NCBI GenBank assembly: GCA_018257865.1
Contig: JAEUBA010000020.1
Location: 248,001 to 312,000, forward strand
Length of the DNA stretch: 64,000 bases
Origin: Stereocaulon alpinum
Taxonomy: Eukaryota; Ascomycota; Lecanoromycetes; Lecanorales; Stereocaulaceae
Direction of reading: 5' to 3'
In this document: positions 11,319 through 22,950 of the stretch, piece after piece
Layout of the letters: each line of letters starts with the position of its first letter
Numbering within the stretch: the first letter of the stretch is position 1
Notes under the pieces: model-generated
What the model was told of the DNA's origin: nothing
Databases searched by the model: none
Seen by the model: the letters and a program-made list of their open reading frames with translations, nothing else
Made by a program: the position numbers and the translations under genes

Positions 11319-11785
11319 AGTCGCAACGAACGAAGGAAGCGGTAATTTTTGGGATGATGTCGAGGTGCATAGCATAGACGCAGCATTTTCTTTCAGCGAA
11401 AGCGAAGGGTTTTCTTCGAGGCGCTGGCGTAGGGACTTCATGACGACGATTTTTAGGGCATTGAGCGTTTTAGGGGGTGGCTATTTCTGTATTCTTTATA
11501 ATAGGGGAAAAAGCATTTACGTATTTACACTCATTAGGGAGAGCGGGATAATACGATTTAGGAATGTCAATCAATCTCAACACATTCATGGAGATCGCGT
11601 AATCAGACCTAGAAGCTTAGAATCACGGTGCAAATTATCACTCTTTCTCCAGGGTTCATGCGATGGATCTGTTCGAAATGTTTTCGATGACACAATATGT
11701 ACAAGAACGGAAACTCCGACGCCTATGCTATTCCCGATTGGTTCCTTTGAGGAAGGCTTCTCTCAAATTCCAAGCTCTATCAAAT
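11319..11785. other. Convergent 3' region, BYR4 and complex I subunit
   Basis: About 470 bp of AT-richer sequence between two convergent stop codons, presumably 3' UTRs and polyadenylation signals. No gene seen. Confidence 0.6.
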
Positions 11786-14145
11786 CTACATCGTAGCACT
11801 ATGCGCTATCTGCGGCGTACCATACTCGACTTGAGAATTTGGTTCCCCGGGAGCCATGAAGTTCTAGTACATGTCAGCATGTGGTTTAATTGATCGATCT
11901 GGGAAATGGCAGTCTCCTCACCGTCAGTGGGTTCCCCGTAGCCTTAGCAGCCGAGCACCGCGCCATAGTCGGCGAAGATCTCGATATCGAGTCCGTAAAG
12001 AAGAAGTTCTCAATCGCAGACTTGAGCGGTTTGCCTTCTGGCTTCGCTCCCTTGTTTTGATCGACAAGCTGTACTTTCGATAATTGTGGCATTCCGGTTC
12101 CTTCAACTATATCGTACCGTCTTAAGGCAGGGCTGATTTCCTCCATACGATCTCGCAGTGCTTCTACGTCATCGTATGGTAGATGTGCGCCTAGGTATTC
12201 ACTAGCTGCACGCAGGATCTTCCAGTCTTCTCTTGAAGCGCCTGGCATCGACGTAGCTGCTCTTGTCATTTGTACACGCCCCTCTGTGTTGACGTATGTG
12301 ACGGATTTCTCGGTGTAAGCTGCGCCAGGGAGGATGACGTCTGCGAGCTGAGCGCCCCTGTCGCCGTGGTGGCCTTGGTAGACTACGAATGCGCCTTTGG
12401 GGATATCGGATTCTTGGATCTCGTCCGCGCCAAGAAGCCAGATGAATTTAGGGGTTGTATTTGCGACTGCAGGTGAGGGGGTGGTGAAGCCGACATCGTA
12501 CGCACCTGCTCTGGATGCAGCGCGCTGGAGGACGTTGTAGCCTTGCCATTCGGGTGTGGTGAAGGTAGCGGCGTTCTTGTCGACAAAGGCACCAACCATC
12601 TCGAAGATAGATTTCGCGTCTGGGTGCTCCACTACTGAGGAGCCAACAATAATCATAGGGCGTTGGGCGGACTGAAGCTTCTTGCCAAATGGCCCAGAGA
12701 GAGCTTTTTTGAGGTCGGAGGCAGTGGTGCCGAGTTGTTCAAATTCGAATGTGCTATCGAAGGTCTCGCCAACGAGACCGACTTCGAGGTCGGAGCGTAG
12801 CCATTGTTTCCGGATGCGGGCATTGAGGCCGGCGGCTTCGTGGCGTGGATTTGTACCCACGAGGAGAACAGCGTCAGCTTCCTCGACGCCGAAGATCTTG
12901 CTGTTGAAGAGGAAGGAGGAGCGGAGGTCGATGCCGTGTGCTGGAGGCCTGTCACCAAGTGGCTGGTCGAGGGCGAGATTGTCGGAGTTAAGTTTGTTGG
13001 CAAGATCTTTCATGGCAACGAGGACTTCCGTTTCAACAAGATGGCCTGCTACGGCCTTGAATTCGTTTGCCTTGGGCGCTAGCTTTTGATAGGCCGTGCC
13101 GATTTCTGTCAGCGCTTGCTCCCATGTTGCTGGCATGAACTTATTGTCCCGCCGTATTAATGGAGTTGTCAGTCTCTGTGTCTTCAATCCATCACACGCA
13201 AATCGAGTCTTGTCATTGATCCACTCTTCGTTTACATCATCGTTAAGCCTGGGAATGATCCTCATAACCTCTAATCCTCTTGCATCGACCCTAATATTTG
13301 AGCCTAACCCGTCAAGTACATCGACGGATTCGAAATGCTGCAGCTCCCATGGCCGTGCTCGGAACGCGTATGGCTTTGAAGTGAGGGCGCCGACGGGACA
13401 CAGATCGATAACATTGCCTGACATTTCTGAGTCTAGAGCGGTCTCGAGGTATGTCCCAATTTGCATGTCATTCCCTCTTCCCGTCGAGCCTAGTTCTGGT
13501 GCACCGGCGACATCGTTCGCAAACCGTATACATCTCGTGCAATGAATACACCTGTTCATCGAAGTCTTGATTAAAGGTCCCATATTCTTGTCTTCAACCG
13601 CACGCTTGCCACCCATCTCATGGAAACGTCCTCGATCGGCTCCATATCGCATCGATTGATCTTGCAGATCGCATTCGCCTCCCTGGTCGCAGATGGGGCA
13701 GTCCAGTGGGTGGTTGGCAAGTAAGAACTCCATGACACCCTCTCTTGCTTTGTGTGTAAGTGGCGAGTCCGTCTTGACCACCATACCAGGCTGGACAGGC
13801 CAAGCACATGACGCAACGGGCTTTGGCGCTCTCTCAACCTCAACCAGACACATACGACAATTTCCAGCAATCATGAGCTTTTCGTGGTAGCAGTATCGTG
13901 GTATTGTGACGCCAGCCTTTTCGCAAGCTTGGATCAGGGCAGAGCCGGCTATTACACCCGTGAGCTCGAGTTTTCATTTGGAATTTTATGGGAACCGTAC
14001 CTTCTATCGAGACCTGCTTGCCATCGATCGTGAGCTGCACTTCTGCCGGCCTGCTCGTTGTGGCGCTGAAGCACCGCACACCAGCTTGCCATCTCGCCTG
14101 TCTTGCTAATCGGGCAGCAGACCTTGACAGCGGCGCCCGTAGCAT
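11786..14145 (-). CDS. nuo78: NADH:ubiquinone oxidoreductase 78 kDa subunit (complex I, NDUFS1)
   Basis: This is the largest peripheral-arm subunit of mitochondrial complex I, carrying iron-sulfur clusters on the NADH-to-quinone path. Exons: 14145-14001, 13948-11922, 11863-11786, giving 749 residues. The start MLRAPLSRSAARLARQARW is a typical matrix presequence; an in-frame TTG further upstream is not the start. Cluster-binding cysteines appear in YCYHEKLMIAGNCRMCLVE, CPICDQGGECDLQDQ, and CIHCTRCIRFAND..CPVGAL. The C-terminal block FFFTDSISRSSPTMARCS is diagnostic. A last 58 nt intron (11864-11921) restores NFMAPGE at the end; reading through it would give a false tail. Confident. Confidence 0.96.
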
Positions 14146-14713
14146 CTTCAAAACCAACAAAGGTAACAAAAGAAAAGGAGGAGTTCCAGTGGGAGGGCAA
14201 TGGCAAAGGCAGTGGAGAGTGATGCTCGAGTGATGATCGCTTACAACGTTCCTTCGGCTCCGCTAATCCTAGCGCCGGTTAATCATCAAGTCGCCGATTC
14301 GCTTAACACGCGCGCCATAGAACTAGTAAGTGCTTGACAGCACTCACGGGGAGAGCTGAAAAGCGTAGTAATTCTACTGATCCGAGACTAGTCCGTCACC
14401 GTCGCAAAGGATATCGGCCCCTTTGAAATGGCTAGTGCAATAAGTAATTATCGCACAGTCTTGACTACAATGTTGTTTGGCCTGCTCGCCTTTTTCGTCG
14501 CACACTGACCTTTTCCCGCAGATATACGCATTGCGTGAAAAGAAGAGGACCACTTCTGTCCTTGAGTTCTCTGACGTCGGATCCATGTCTCATAAAAGGC
14601 CGTTCATTAGCGCAGTGGTGATGGGACAATGTTCATGGCAGTAGAGATTCCTCATCTTTGAGACTCGTTCCCAATACTGTAGCCTCATGGCCCGAAATAG
14701 GCTCCATCTCATC
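14146..14713. other. Intergenic, 568 bp
   Basis: Upstream region of nuo78 and 3' flank of the thioesterase gene. A 70-codon minus frame at 14374-14586 has an ATG but no recognisable content, so nothing is called here. Confidence 0.5.
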
Positions 14714-15337
14714 CTACAACTTCTCCTTCAGCCTAACAAACACAGCTTCCCCACTCGCCAATATCCCACCCATCCCATCCTCTACAGTCCCCATGACCTT
14801 GATTCTTTTTCCTTCATGTATCCTCTCATTCCCCTCCTCCTCAACCCAGCTCCTACATAGAATTACCCCCGGCGTCGGTACCGGTTTCAAATACCGAAGC
14901 TTAAGCTCACCTGTGACAAAATACCCCCCATCTTGTAAACATGCCGGCACATTGGTGACCTCATCCAGGAGGAACGCAACAAGCCCGCCATGCAGACATC
15001 CCGCAATACCATTGATACCCGTACCAAGCGACACAAGCATTCTCGTTTCGCCAAAATCCTGGACCTTGAGCTCTTTACCACAATCCTGAGAACTAGCCTG
15101 ATCCATGGCAGATTTGGTGTAGAAGCTCAAGCAGCCACGAATAGTGTCGGGTGTCCACAGTGTTCTCGAGAAGAACGAGTCGAATCCGGGAATTTCATGG
15201 TCTCGAAAGCGTACATTGTAGCGCGTGAAGGTGGGGTCTGACATTATGGCTTGGCACCATGGGTGGGAGAAGGAGCTGATATCTTCGGTGTGGGGGGCTA
15301 GGAGTTTCGAAATGGGGGATCTGTACCCTTGTCCCAT
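14714..15337 (-). CDS. Hotdog-fold thioesterase-superfamily protein (PaaI/4HBT-like)
   Basis: Single exon, 207 residues, ATG at 15337. The core shows the hotdog signature GCLHGGLVAFLLDEV, where HGG..A.LLDE is the helix typical of PaaI/THEM4-like acyl-CoA thioesterases. It is followed by strands GELKLRYLKPVPTPGVILCRSWV and KVMGTVEDGMGGILASGEAVFVRL, matching the end of the domain. The first 60 residues form an N-terminal extension without a clear targeting signal. The substrate is unknown; these enzymes usually hydrolyse acyl-CoA esters. It stands alone between complex I and SLY41-like genes, so context does not help. Confidence 0.85.
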   Translation of the reverse strand: MGQGYRSPISKLLAPHTEDISSFSHPWCQAIMSDPTFTRYNVRFRDHEIPGFDSFFSRTLWTPDTIRGCLSFYTKSAMDQASSQDCGKELKVQDFGETRMLVSLGTGINGIAGCLHGGLVAFLLDEVTNVPACLQDGGYFVTGELKLRYLKPVPTPGVILCRSWVEEEGNERIHEGKRIKVMGTVEDGMGGILASGEAVFVRLKEKL

Positions 15338-16998
15338 AATTGGTATAATATGGCTTAGATCAAGGTAGAAGGAAAGAGGATTCAGTGTGCTTGGTAAAAC
15401 ACTTTGGGGTAGCTGGGTGGTTGTGATGAGTAAATCTGGAATTGCAATTCCCCTTCGAAATATAGTTTGAACCTCTCTGAATTCTGTGTTGAGGTATCAA
15501 AACTGGAAGCTTCAATTGGAATGCCGCACAGTGTACTGCCAATCAACTGCCTTTGAGTGCCGGGTGGGAGAAAGAGCAGGATGTGTATACAGCACCAAGC
15601 CTCGAATGAGACGAGCAAACACAATTACTGGTTCTGAGACTCAGGCGATGTAACTAGCGTGCTGATCATGAAAAGGACGGAAGGTGTGATACCTTCCCGC
15701 ATCCTACCATCTCTCACATCTTGGCATGGAGAAGACTGCATGAGAGCCGGGAAATAATACAGCCGCTTGCGCTTAACATCCAATGACTGGCTCTCACAAG
15801 TGTACGCGAAGTCTCTTGATGCTTTTCAACGTAAATCACCCTATATGGCATTCCTTACAACAATGAGACTACTTTACTTTGAATGGATTCAAACCATGAT
15901 ACAACTATCGCGCTTACAATACTAGCGCGACAAGCGCACACCTATAAAAATTCCATCCAAGTTTCCAAATCATCTTCTCCAATTATACTCATCGGACACA
16001 GTTTATTGTAGGAAGAAATGGCGAAGATGTCTTCATGCCAACCGTCTCTTCCTCTGCTAGGTGCTCCAAGACCAAGCTTGACGGCGCCGTAGCTGGAGCG
16101 GACAAGGTTGCAAGACCGATGATGTTGCTGTTCCTTACCGACGGTCGCTACACATCTCATACGGACGTATCGAAATGATGAGATGCTGTAGAGTGACAAT
16201 GATTTTGCCTTAAGATGCGTGGGAGGTGTCTGTCCAATACTCGAGTTAGACCCTCTCGATAAGTCCCCAAGCTCTCCTTGACCGATTCCCTTTGAGGTTC
16301 TTCTATCCCAAGATTTGAGGTCATATGCCAACCACTCCTTTCTCACGAACCCTATACATTCTCCTCTAAACCGACTACAGCCTCCTATTCATTCCTGCAC
16401 AACAAACAGAAGCCACCACCAATACCACAATAATCAAGAATCTGTTCCCATATTCATTTTTCCACCCTAGCTGCTTTCACGGCCACCATCTTCCGTACTG
16501 CTCCAGCCTCTTCCCAAAGCAATGCCTAAGGTATTTGAAGTCCACTGACTGGCAGCAGAGGTTGCAAAATCGTGCAAATAGTGCGGCGTGCTGATTACCG
16601 CCTGAGATGTGTTCTTCTTAGAGTGGAGTTAAGATTGATTTTATGGTGCGGGAAGGGGAAGCGATTCGGAAATTGGATTTCGATGGTGTGGTGGTATTTT
16701 GATTGTTGAATAGGCCGTTGTTAGGAGGGCAGGGGGTTGGTAGAGTGTTTAGGGAGATGTATTTGTAGGTTACAGGATTGAGTTCCTGCGTGAGGTTTCG
16801 TGATGATGTTAGGACTATAACTAGATTGCTGGAATAGAAGTGGAAGCTTGTTCATGGATGTTCAGGACTCTGTTCGTCTTTGTTACTCAACACTAAATGC
16901 TATGGCACATAGCGTCATAGCTAACCGCCGGCAAAGCTACACAGTAGCGTATGTCTATCCCAATACTATCCCACATTCAGTCATGACATCGAGTGCTT
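15338..16998. other. Gene-poor intergenic stretch, 1.66 kb
   Basis: One of the longest gaps in the window. A 134-codon minus frame (15942-16346) begins with GTG, not ATG, and I found no upstream exon for it. I see no repeats, RNA gene signals or transposon ends. Upstream of 15337 it should contain the thioesterase promoter, and near 16999 the SLY41 3' UTR. Confidence 0.5.
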
Positions 16999-18739
16999 TT
17001 ACGCCTTAACCCCATTGCTCAAAGTATTGCGTAAATCTATCGGCTTCCACGTCTCCTCCTGTTTCGTTCCCGGCGGCAGCCAAGGTGTGCCGATATGACT
17101 CCTAGTCCTCGGTCTCCCAGGACCAGCTGCGTCCGCCTTCTTGTCCTCCCCAATAACGTGACCATTCGTACTACTAAACGCGTTGCCGAAGTTTTCACTA
17201 TATGGGGTACTCAGACTCGTCTCCAGTGGTGATTCCTGAATGGTTTCTTTGGCAGTAAAGGGTAACAGAGGCCTCTCGGCACGCAGACCTTCCAGTTTAG
17301 CTCTCCGATCTGCTTTTACTGAATCACTGGTACGGTCATAGAGATAGAGTCCAAAGAATGTGAGGCCGATGCCAACAGCTTGAATGGATGTGGTACTGTT
17401 CCCGAACCAGACTATGGCAATGACGATCACAAAAACGCGCTTGATGAGGGAGGCGACGGAGTAAGTGACTGGAGAGACGAGGGAAAGGAGGACGAAGGCG
17501 AGCATATTTTGGGCGAAGTGGAAGATGCCATTGAAGAGGAATTCGAACGGGAGGTAAAGTGACGATGATGGTGACGGGGAGGGTTTGGTATGGGTTGTGA
17601 GGGATAGCGGGGCGGAGTAGAGTGGGAGGGCGTCGGTCCAAAGCCAAATCGGGAAGGTAAGGACAAATGCGAGGCCGGAGCAGTAGCACAGTAGATTCAA
17701 CTTGTCGAGTTTGCGCTCTTTGGCGGCCGTTGCTGGGCCATCAGCTTCGGCTTGGTTGGCTTGATTGAAGAGGTGTTTGGAGAAGATGTTTTGGGTGACG
17801 AAGATGAGAGCGGCGATGAATGCACAAAGAATGCCGAAGAGGTTGCCAGAGAACTCGGTGCTGCAAGCCAGAACAACACCAAGTGTAAGGGGTATGAGGG
17901 AGAAGTATGTAGCGGAGGGGTAGCGGATGTCGTAGATGAAGCGGTACGCCAGAACGGTGAAGAGTGGCGAGAGGCCTTTAATGGTATGCACGAGAGATAC
18001 CGGGATCTTCTCTGTAGCTGTGGAAGAAAGTATGTGCCCGCCGATTTGGAAGAGTGCCAGGGGTAGGGTCGTAGATATTACGTCGCGGCTTGGGTATCGG
18101 ATACCGTTTCTCAAAGCCGGGATAGCGGTCTTAAGGCGTGGAAAGAGGCGTGCCAGCCATGCGAAGAAAAGGCACCAGCCAGAAACAAAGGCGAATTGTA
18201 TGATAGTGAGTGTAATTGGTTTGGGAAAGGCGTTGAGTATAGACTTCGAAGAAGTATTGGTCAAGGCGGAGCTCAGGTACCAGACGAGGCAAAGAATCTG
18301 GAACAGTCCTTAGTCGCAAGAAGCATGAGAGTCGAGACAACATACTTACAACAATTTTCATCGATACAGGCGCCCTCAATGCTTCCGCGACCTCTCGTGC
18401 ATTCTCACCTACGCTCGCCTTCCTTGACCGAATGGTCTTGAAGGCATCGCTCAAACTCCTCTGCCTATTGTGCCTCGGCGGTGTGACATTGATCTGACCA
18501 TTTCCCCACACCAGGTGGAGGTCCTTTCGAGGCTGCCACCTCTCAGTGTGTAGAATGCCATTTGCTTTTGCAGGACTCGGCGTCCTCGAAGATGTAGTCG
18601 CCCTTTCGTCGATCCCATCAAATGTGGCCAGATAGTCTCCAGATATTGACCTGTCGAGATCTGGGAACTTCTCTTTTCCGGTTGAAGAAGATGACCAGCG
18701 GCGATCTGCACTTGCCGACATGGTCGTGGTGGAGCTCAT
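16999..18739 (-). CDS. SLY41: SLY41-like triose-phosphate/nucleotide-sugar transporter family protein
   Basis: Sly41 is an ER/Golgi membrane protein of the TPT/DMT family and a suppressor of ypt1 loss in yeast. Exons: 18739-18350 and 18297-16999, intron 52 nt (GTAAGT donor), 562 residues. The N-terminal 125 residues are cytosolic and Ser/Thr/Arg-rich. A TPT domain of about ten helices then follows: VWYLSSALTNTSSKSIL, LFQIGGHILSSTATEKIP, VSLVHTIKGLSPLFTVL, FVTQNIFSKHLFNQ, FHFAQNMLAFVLLSLVSPVTY, SLIKRVFVIVIAIVWFGNS. The sequences SSALTNTSSK and SLVHTIKGLSPLFTV are strong TPT signatures. A polar C-terminal tail of about 100 residues ends the protein. The transported substrate is not known. Confidence 0.92.
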
Positions 18740-19321
18740 GTGTGCATGCGGCGAAGACCTGGACTAAAACCGATATAATCTTCGACGCATTTCACGGCGC
18801 TGCATATACAATGGCTATGGCATTCCAAGACGGAGGAGGTGGAAAACCTGCAGAGCTCGCGAACACATTGCCGTTCGCCTTGGCTCGGTGGCTACTTGAG
18901 ATAAGAGCTGTAGAACAGGGGCCTTAGCTGCAGGTGCCCGCGCTCTGTCGACAAATGCGGAAATTTGATCGGCGTTTCTAAACGAGTGTAGGGCCCACCA
19001 TTCACTGCAGACAACGGTGGGTACACTGTCTTGGAATGACAGCAAATAGATGGTTGAGTACTGGACGTTCTGGGATGCCTAAGCTCTACTAGGACTACGT
19101 AGTCATGAGTAGGAAAGATGCCAAATAATCCTTCAGCTTTTGATTGGCCACTTGTTTCGAGGGCTAGGCCAACAGACGCTATGACTCGATTGGGAAAGGC
19201 TGATTCTATTTCCAACGCGACGATCGAACGTCTGTCTCTCCGTCCGTAATGACATGCAAGCTCGTCTTTCCCAAGTACATACTCTTCCCACCCAGATCCA
19301 AGACGATAAATATGTGTGGCT
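18740..19321. promoter_or_regulatory. Divergent upstream region of SLY41 and the alpha/beta-hydrolase
   Basis: About 580 bp. The signal-peptide exon of the hydrolase may lie here but I could not fix it. A long minus-strand frame (18892-19509) opens with TTG and overlaps the hydrolase exons, so it is treated as a shadow. Confidence 0.4.
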
Positions 19322-22275
19322 ATGAGGCCAAGTTTCGCCGCTAACCCTAACTCATGGACCAACAAGATGGTGATCAAGCACAAGAGCATGACGAGCCTGT
19401 TGGTTAATTTCTCCAATACCTGGGACATACTTGGGCCTTTCCAAATCGGAACCAGAGGTAGCATCGGTTCTGAATCCGAGAAGCTAGTCTGACAAGTATG
19501 TAGAGGCAAGCTGGGGAGCAGATCCTCTAGAATTTTTGGGCGGATTCCGTGCTCTTCAGTCAGTTCCTAGAGCTGCGTATAAAAGTTCCCTCGCTCCTAA
19601 CGGCCTGGTCTCTTGGTCATCTCAGCAATTGGAGACGCAAACGTGCGATCTAACTGCAGCCGAGGCCGTTTTGACTGTTAGCTTTCCCCAAATTGACTGG
19701 CGTTTCCTGCAATCAGTGTATGGCTGGACTGCTCTGCAGTACCAGGCATGGGCCCGTGGATATTTGGAGATATCAGCAGACTTACCCCAAACTATCACGT
19801 TTTGTACTGACAATGTGATTGAGTTCTGGGTAGACGATAAGCTATACTTTGGTGGAGACTTCTATGCTTACCGCAGAGCTCCTCCGGTACTGCATCTAGC
19901 AGCAGGCAAACATAAAGTTGACGTTCGACTAATTCGCGATGTCCGAGCAACAGGAAGCATCGGTGAACCCAAGATTTCCATCAAGCTGAAAGCTGAGGTG
20001 TCCCGAGGTATGCTGGCCGTAGTCGAACCGAAACTCCTCATCTCTGATATCGTTAATGGGACCCTGGCAAGTCCTTTTGCTTCTGTGCCAGTACGTAACG
20101 AAGGGGCGGGTTGGGTAAATATTGTGGAAATCGAGTCTTTGACTGTACGTTTACGGGACATTCATGGCTCTATATAACCACTAATATCCTTTGGAGGAGA
20201 GATGTACTGCTGGCATGCTCGAAAAGGCACCATTGAGGCTGGCACCCGGCCAGTCAAGACCGCTCCCATTTTCACTATCTGTGCAAGCCCCTTTCAGCAA
20301 GTCAATCTGCTTGAAAGTCACATATACTGCAAGTGAAGCTTCCGATAGCCTGCTCAGCACTGTGACATGCCACACCTTCATAGTGCATACTGTCCACTCA
20401 CCACATAAATACACCTATCTTCATCCTAGTGGCATTGTCTCGTATGCAATTCTTCGAGCACCATCAGACAAAGTGGTATGCGAAGTGACACGGTCAAAAT
20501 TGCCGATTCTTCTTAATCTCCACGGAGCAGGACTGGAAGCAGGCAGTGAACAGGTCCGGCACATGCTCGATGCTGTGCCCGACCTTCATGCATGGGTATT
20601 GTTCCCGACGGGAGTCACTCCGTGGAGTAGTGACGATTGGCGTATGGATTCTTTGTCCAATATATTCGTCTCACTACTGACCTTGGACCAGACACATGGG
20701 GATTTGCCGATGTGGAGGCAGCCGTTGCAGGGATACCAGCCTGGATCAAGAATGTTGGATGGAACCGGCCTTCTGTAGATGTTGACAAGTGGCTCGTTAG
20801 TGGCCATTCTAACGGTGGTAGGTATAACGGCCCAAGTCACAATGCTAGCGCTGAAGCTTGACAGGCCAAGGAACATGGTATGCGCTTACTCATCGACCTG
20901 ATAAAATTGTGGGAGCTGTTTCAGTGTCCGGCTACTCTTCCATCCAAGGTCAGCGATTCCGCCATACTGCGCGGCCGATGTCAGAGATGCTCACTTCTAT
21001 ATCTTCCAGGCTATGTGCCGTACCAAATGTGGACAGAAGCCGATCCGAGGGTAACACTTGCAGTACAGAATTCTCTGCGAAGCTTTCGTCATGAGCTTCT
21101 TGTCAGTAACTTCAACGGTATCTCGGTTTTGCAACAGCATGGTAGCGCAGATGATAACGTTCCCGCCTTTCATTCTCGACGGATGAATCAGCTCATCTCC
21201 CTTTCGAATGATGTCCCTCATCCTGAATATGTGGAGCTCAACGGCAGGAATCACTGGTTTGATGGCGTCATGAGCACTGCGCATCTGTGCAAGTTCTACA
21301 GCAAGATTCTTAGCAATGGCGCTGAGCTACCTCAGCTACCCGGGAGGTTTAGCATTGTGATTACGAATCCAGCTGACATGGCTTCCCGAGGTGGTATCAT
21401 TGTAGACCAATTGATTACGCCAGACCAGCTTGGAAAGTTCGAGATAGTTCGAGATACAGCCATGGAAGCCTGGATTTTGATAACGACCAATGTTCTCCGC
21501 TTTCATCTAACCTCAATAGCCACCTCGACGTCTGTTCCTCAAAAGCTAATCGTCGACAAGTGGGCGTTGAATCTACCGCTAGGGCACGAAAAGTTTGAGT
21601 GCTGGCTCGTCCGGTCTGAAGAAGGATCCTGGCACGTAAGTTGTGCGTTTCTGAGTCAATAGCTGCATGAGCTGACTTCTTAAGATATCCAACGATCGGA
21701 CATGGATGACGGAACAGCGCTACGGCGCTCAGTTGGGTCCGTTAGATTCGATACTGCGTACATCAGGACGTTTTCTGATACGAACATCATCGAAGGAGAC
21801 TCTTGACACGGCGCTACAAGTGTCACGCAACCTCTTCCAATACTTCGCTGCGGACTCGGAGATCATTGATCTCGATGCTGCTCTGGCCTTTCACCAAGGC
21901 AATATCATCAGTGTGGCATTGGGCTGTGATTTGCCACCATCTGCGTCATGGTTTCACTCGGTTGACTTGCTCGCGGACCATGGACTCGTCGTGCGTAAAT
22001 GTAATGGCGAGGAGAGAGTTTTCCAATTCGAAGAAGGCCTCGGAGCCATCTTCCTGCGTCCTTTGCCACTGGGTCGACTTGAACTCGTGATCTGGGGCTA
22101 TGACGGCTGTGGTCTCAGACTGGCGGCCCGTCTTTTGCCAATGTTGACGGGGGTAGGACAGCCAGACTTCATTATCGTCAGTAAAAGGTGTGCCTGGGAA
22201 GGTGCCGCAGGTGTCCATGCAATGGGGTCATTCGATAATTCTTGGGGTGTCTCGGAGACTTCCTTCGTTTGTTAA
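19322..22275 (+). CDS. Large alpha/beta-hydrolase (prolyl-oligopeptidase/esterase-like)
   Basis: Seven exons: 19322-19457, 19504-20144, 20197-20641, 20692-20817, 20865-20948, 21010-21635, 21685-22275, about 882 residues. All junctions keep frame and rebuild conserved blocks. Early blocks are WDILGPFQIGTREASWGADPLEFLGGFRAL (read in two parts across intron 1). The catalytic domain has an oxyanion-type LNLHGAG, nucleophile motif SGHSNGGQGTW (Ser in GHSNGG), acid region LQQHGSADDNVP (Asp) and base region NGRNHWFDGV (His). A beta-rich C-terminal region of about 350 residues follows. Relatives I recall begin with a signal peptide. Here the first 30 residues are polar and the true start may lie in an unrecognised upstream exon. 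Substrate unknown; peptidase or esterase are both possible. Confidence 0.82.
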
Positions 22276-22950
22276 GACGAAATTGTACAAGAAGCAGCGG
22301 GCAGCAGCTGGCACTACCTCAGAGGTAGAGGTCTGAAATCCGATCTTCGCAGATGTTAGTCTTGAAAGTGAAGACATTGATACGAAAGAACTTTCAGGCT
22401 AACACGCCATGGAGGCACTGGTATCAGTGAATCATGACATTGGGACGGGAGTAAGGATCTTTATTCCAGACTAGAGGGTTATGCAAGCGGTTTGGCCAAT
22501 TGGCGCTTGCCGCTTAGCGTGTTGATGTTCTCTATTTCCTTCCTGCTTTTGCCACGGGACTTTCACTCACCGCAACACTGCACTACCTCCAACTTGCACC
22601 TGCCTCCTCTTCTCCGCTCAACTAGGAACATTTAGTTGAAATCTGTCCGATGTGAACGGTCATCAACGCTCCTTCCCCTGCTTTACTGTACCATTTAGGG
22701 AGGCTCTCTCGAATTTACTTAGAGTATCTTGTTCACCTCACTTCAGACCTCTCATCTCCTTGCACATCTACACTATACCACCGCAATCCTTGCTTCGAGC
22801 TTTTGGACATCCAGAACGTCTTCAACGTCACGGTGGGTTACCACATCGTGTCTGAAGCTTCGTGATCTCCAGCCATCCAATCGACACATACATAAGCATC
22901 GCGAGCATAACTTACATCCAGGCACTGCCTAACGACTCCATCTCCCCAAG
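22276..22950. promoter_or_regulatory. Upstream region of the Pumilio gene
   Basis: About 675 bp between two plus-strand genes, rich in pyrimidine stretches close to 22950, as in fungal 5' leaders. No supported exon. Confidence 0.5.

Noticed and set aside
15942..16346. 134-codon minus-strand open frame in the 1.66 kb gap
   Set aside because: Opens with GTG; no upstream exon with splice signals restores an ATG, and no motif is recognisable.
18892..19509. 205-codon minus-strand frame with a hydrophobic stretch
   Set aside because: Opens with TTG and overlaps plus-strand exons of the alpha/beta-hydrolase whose conserved motifs fix the coding strand.
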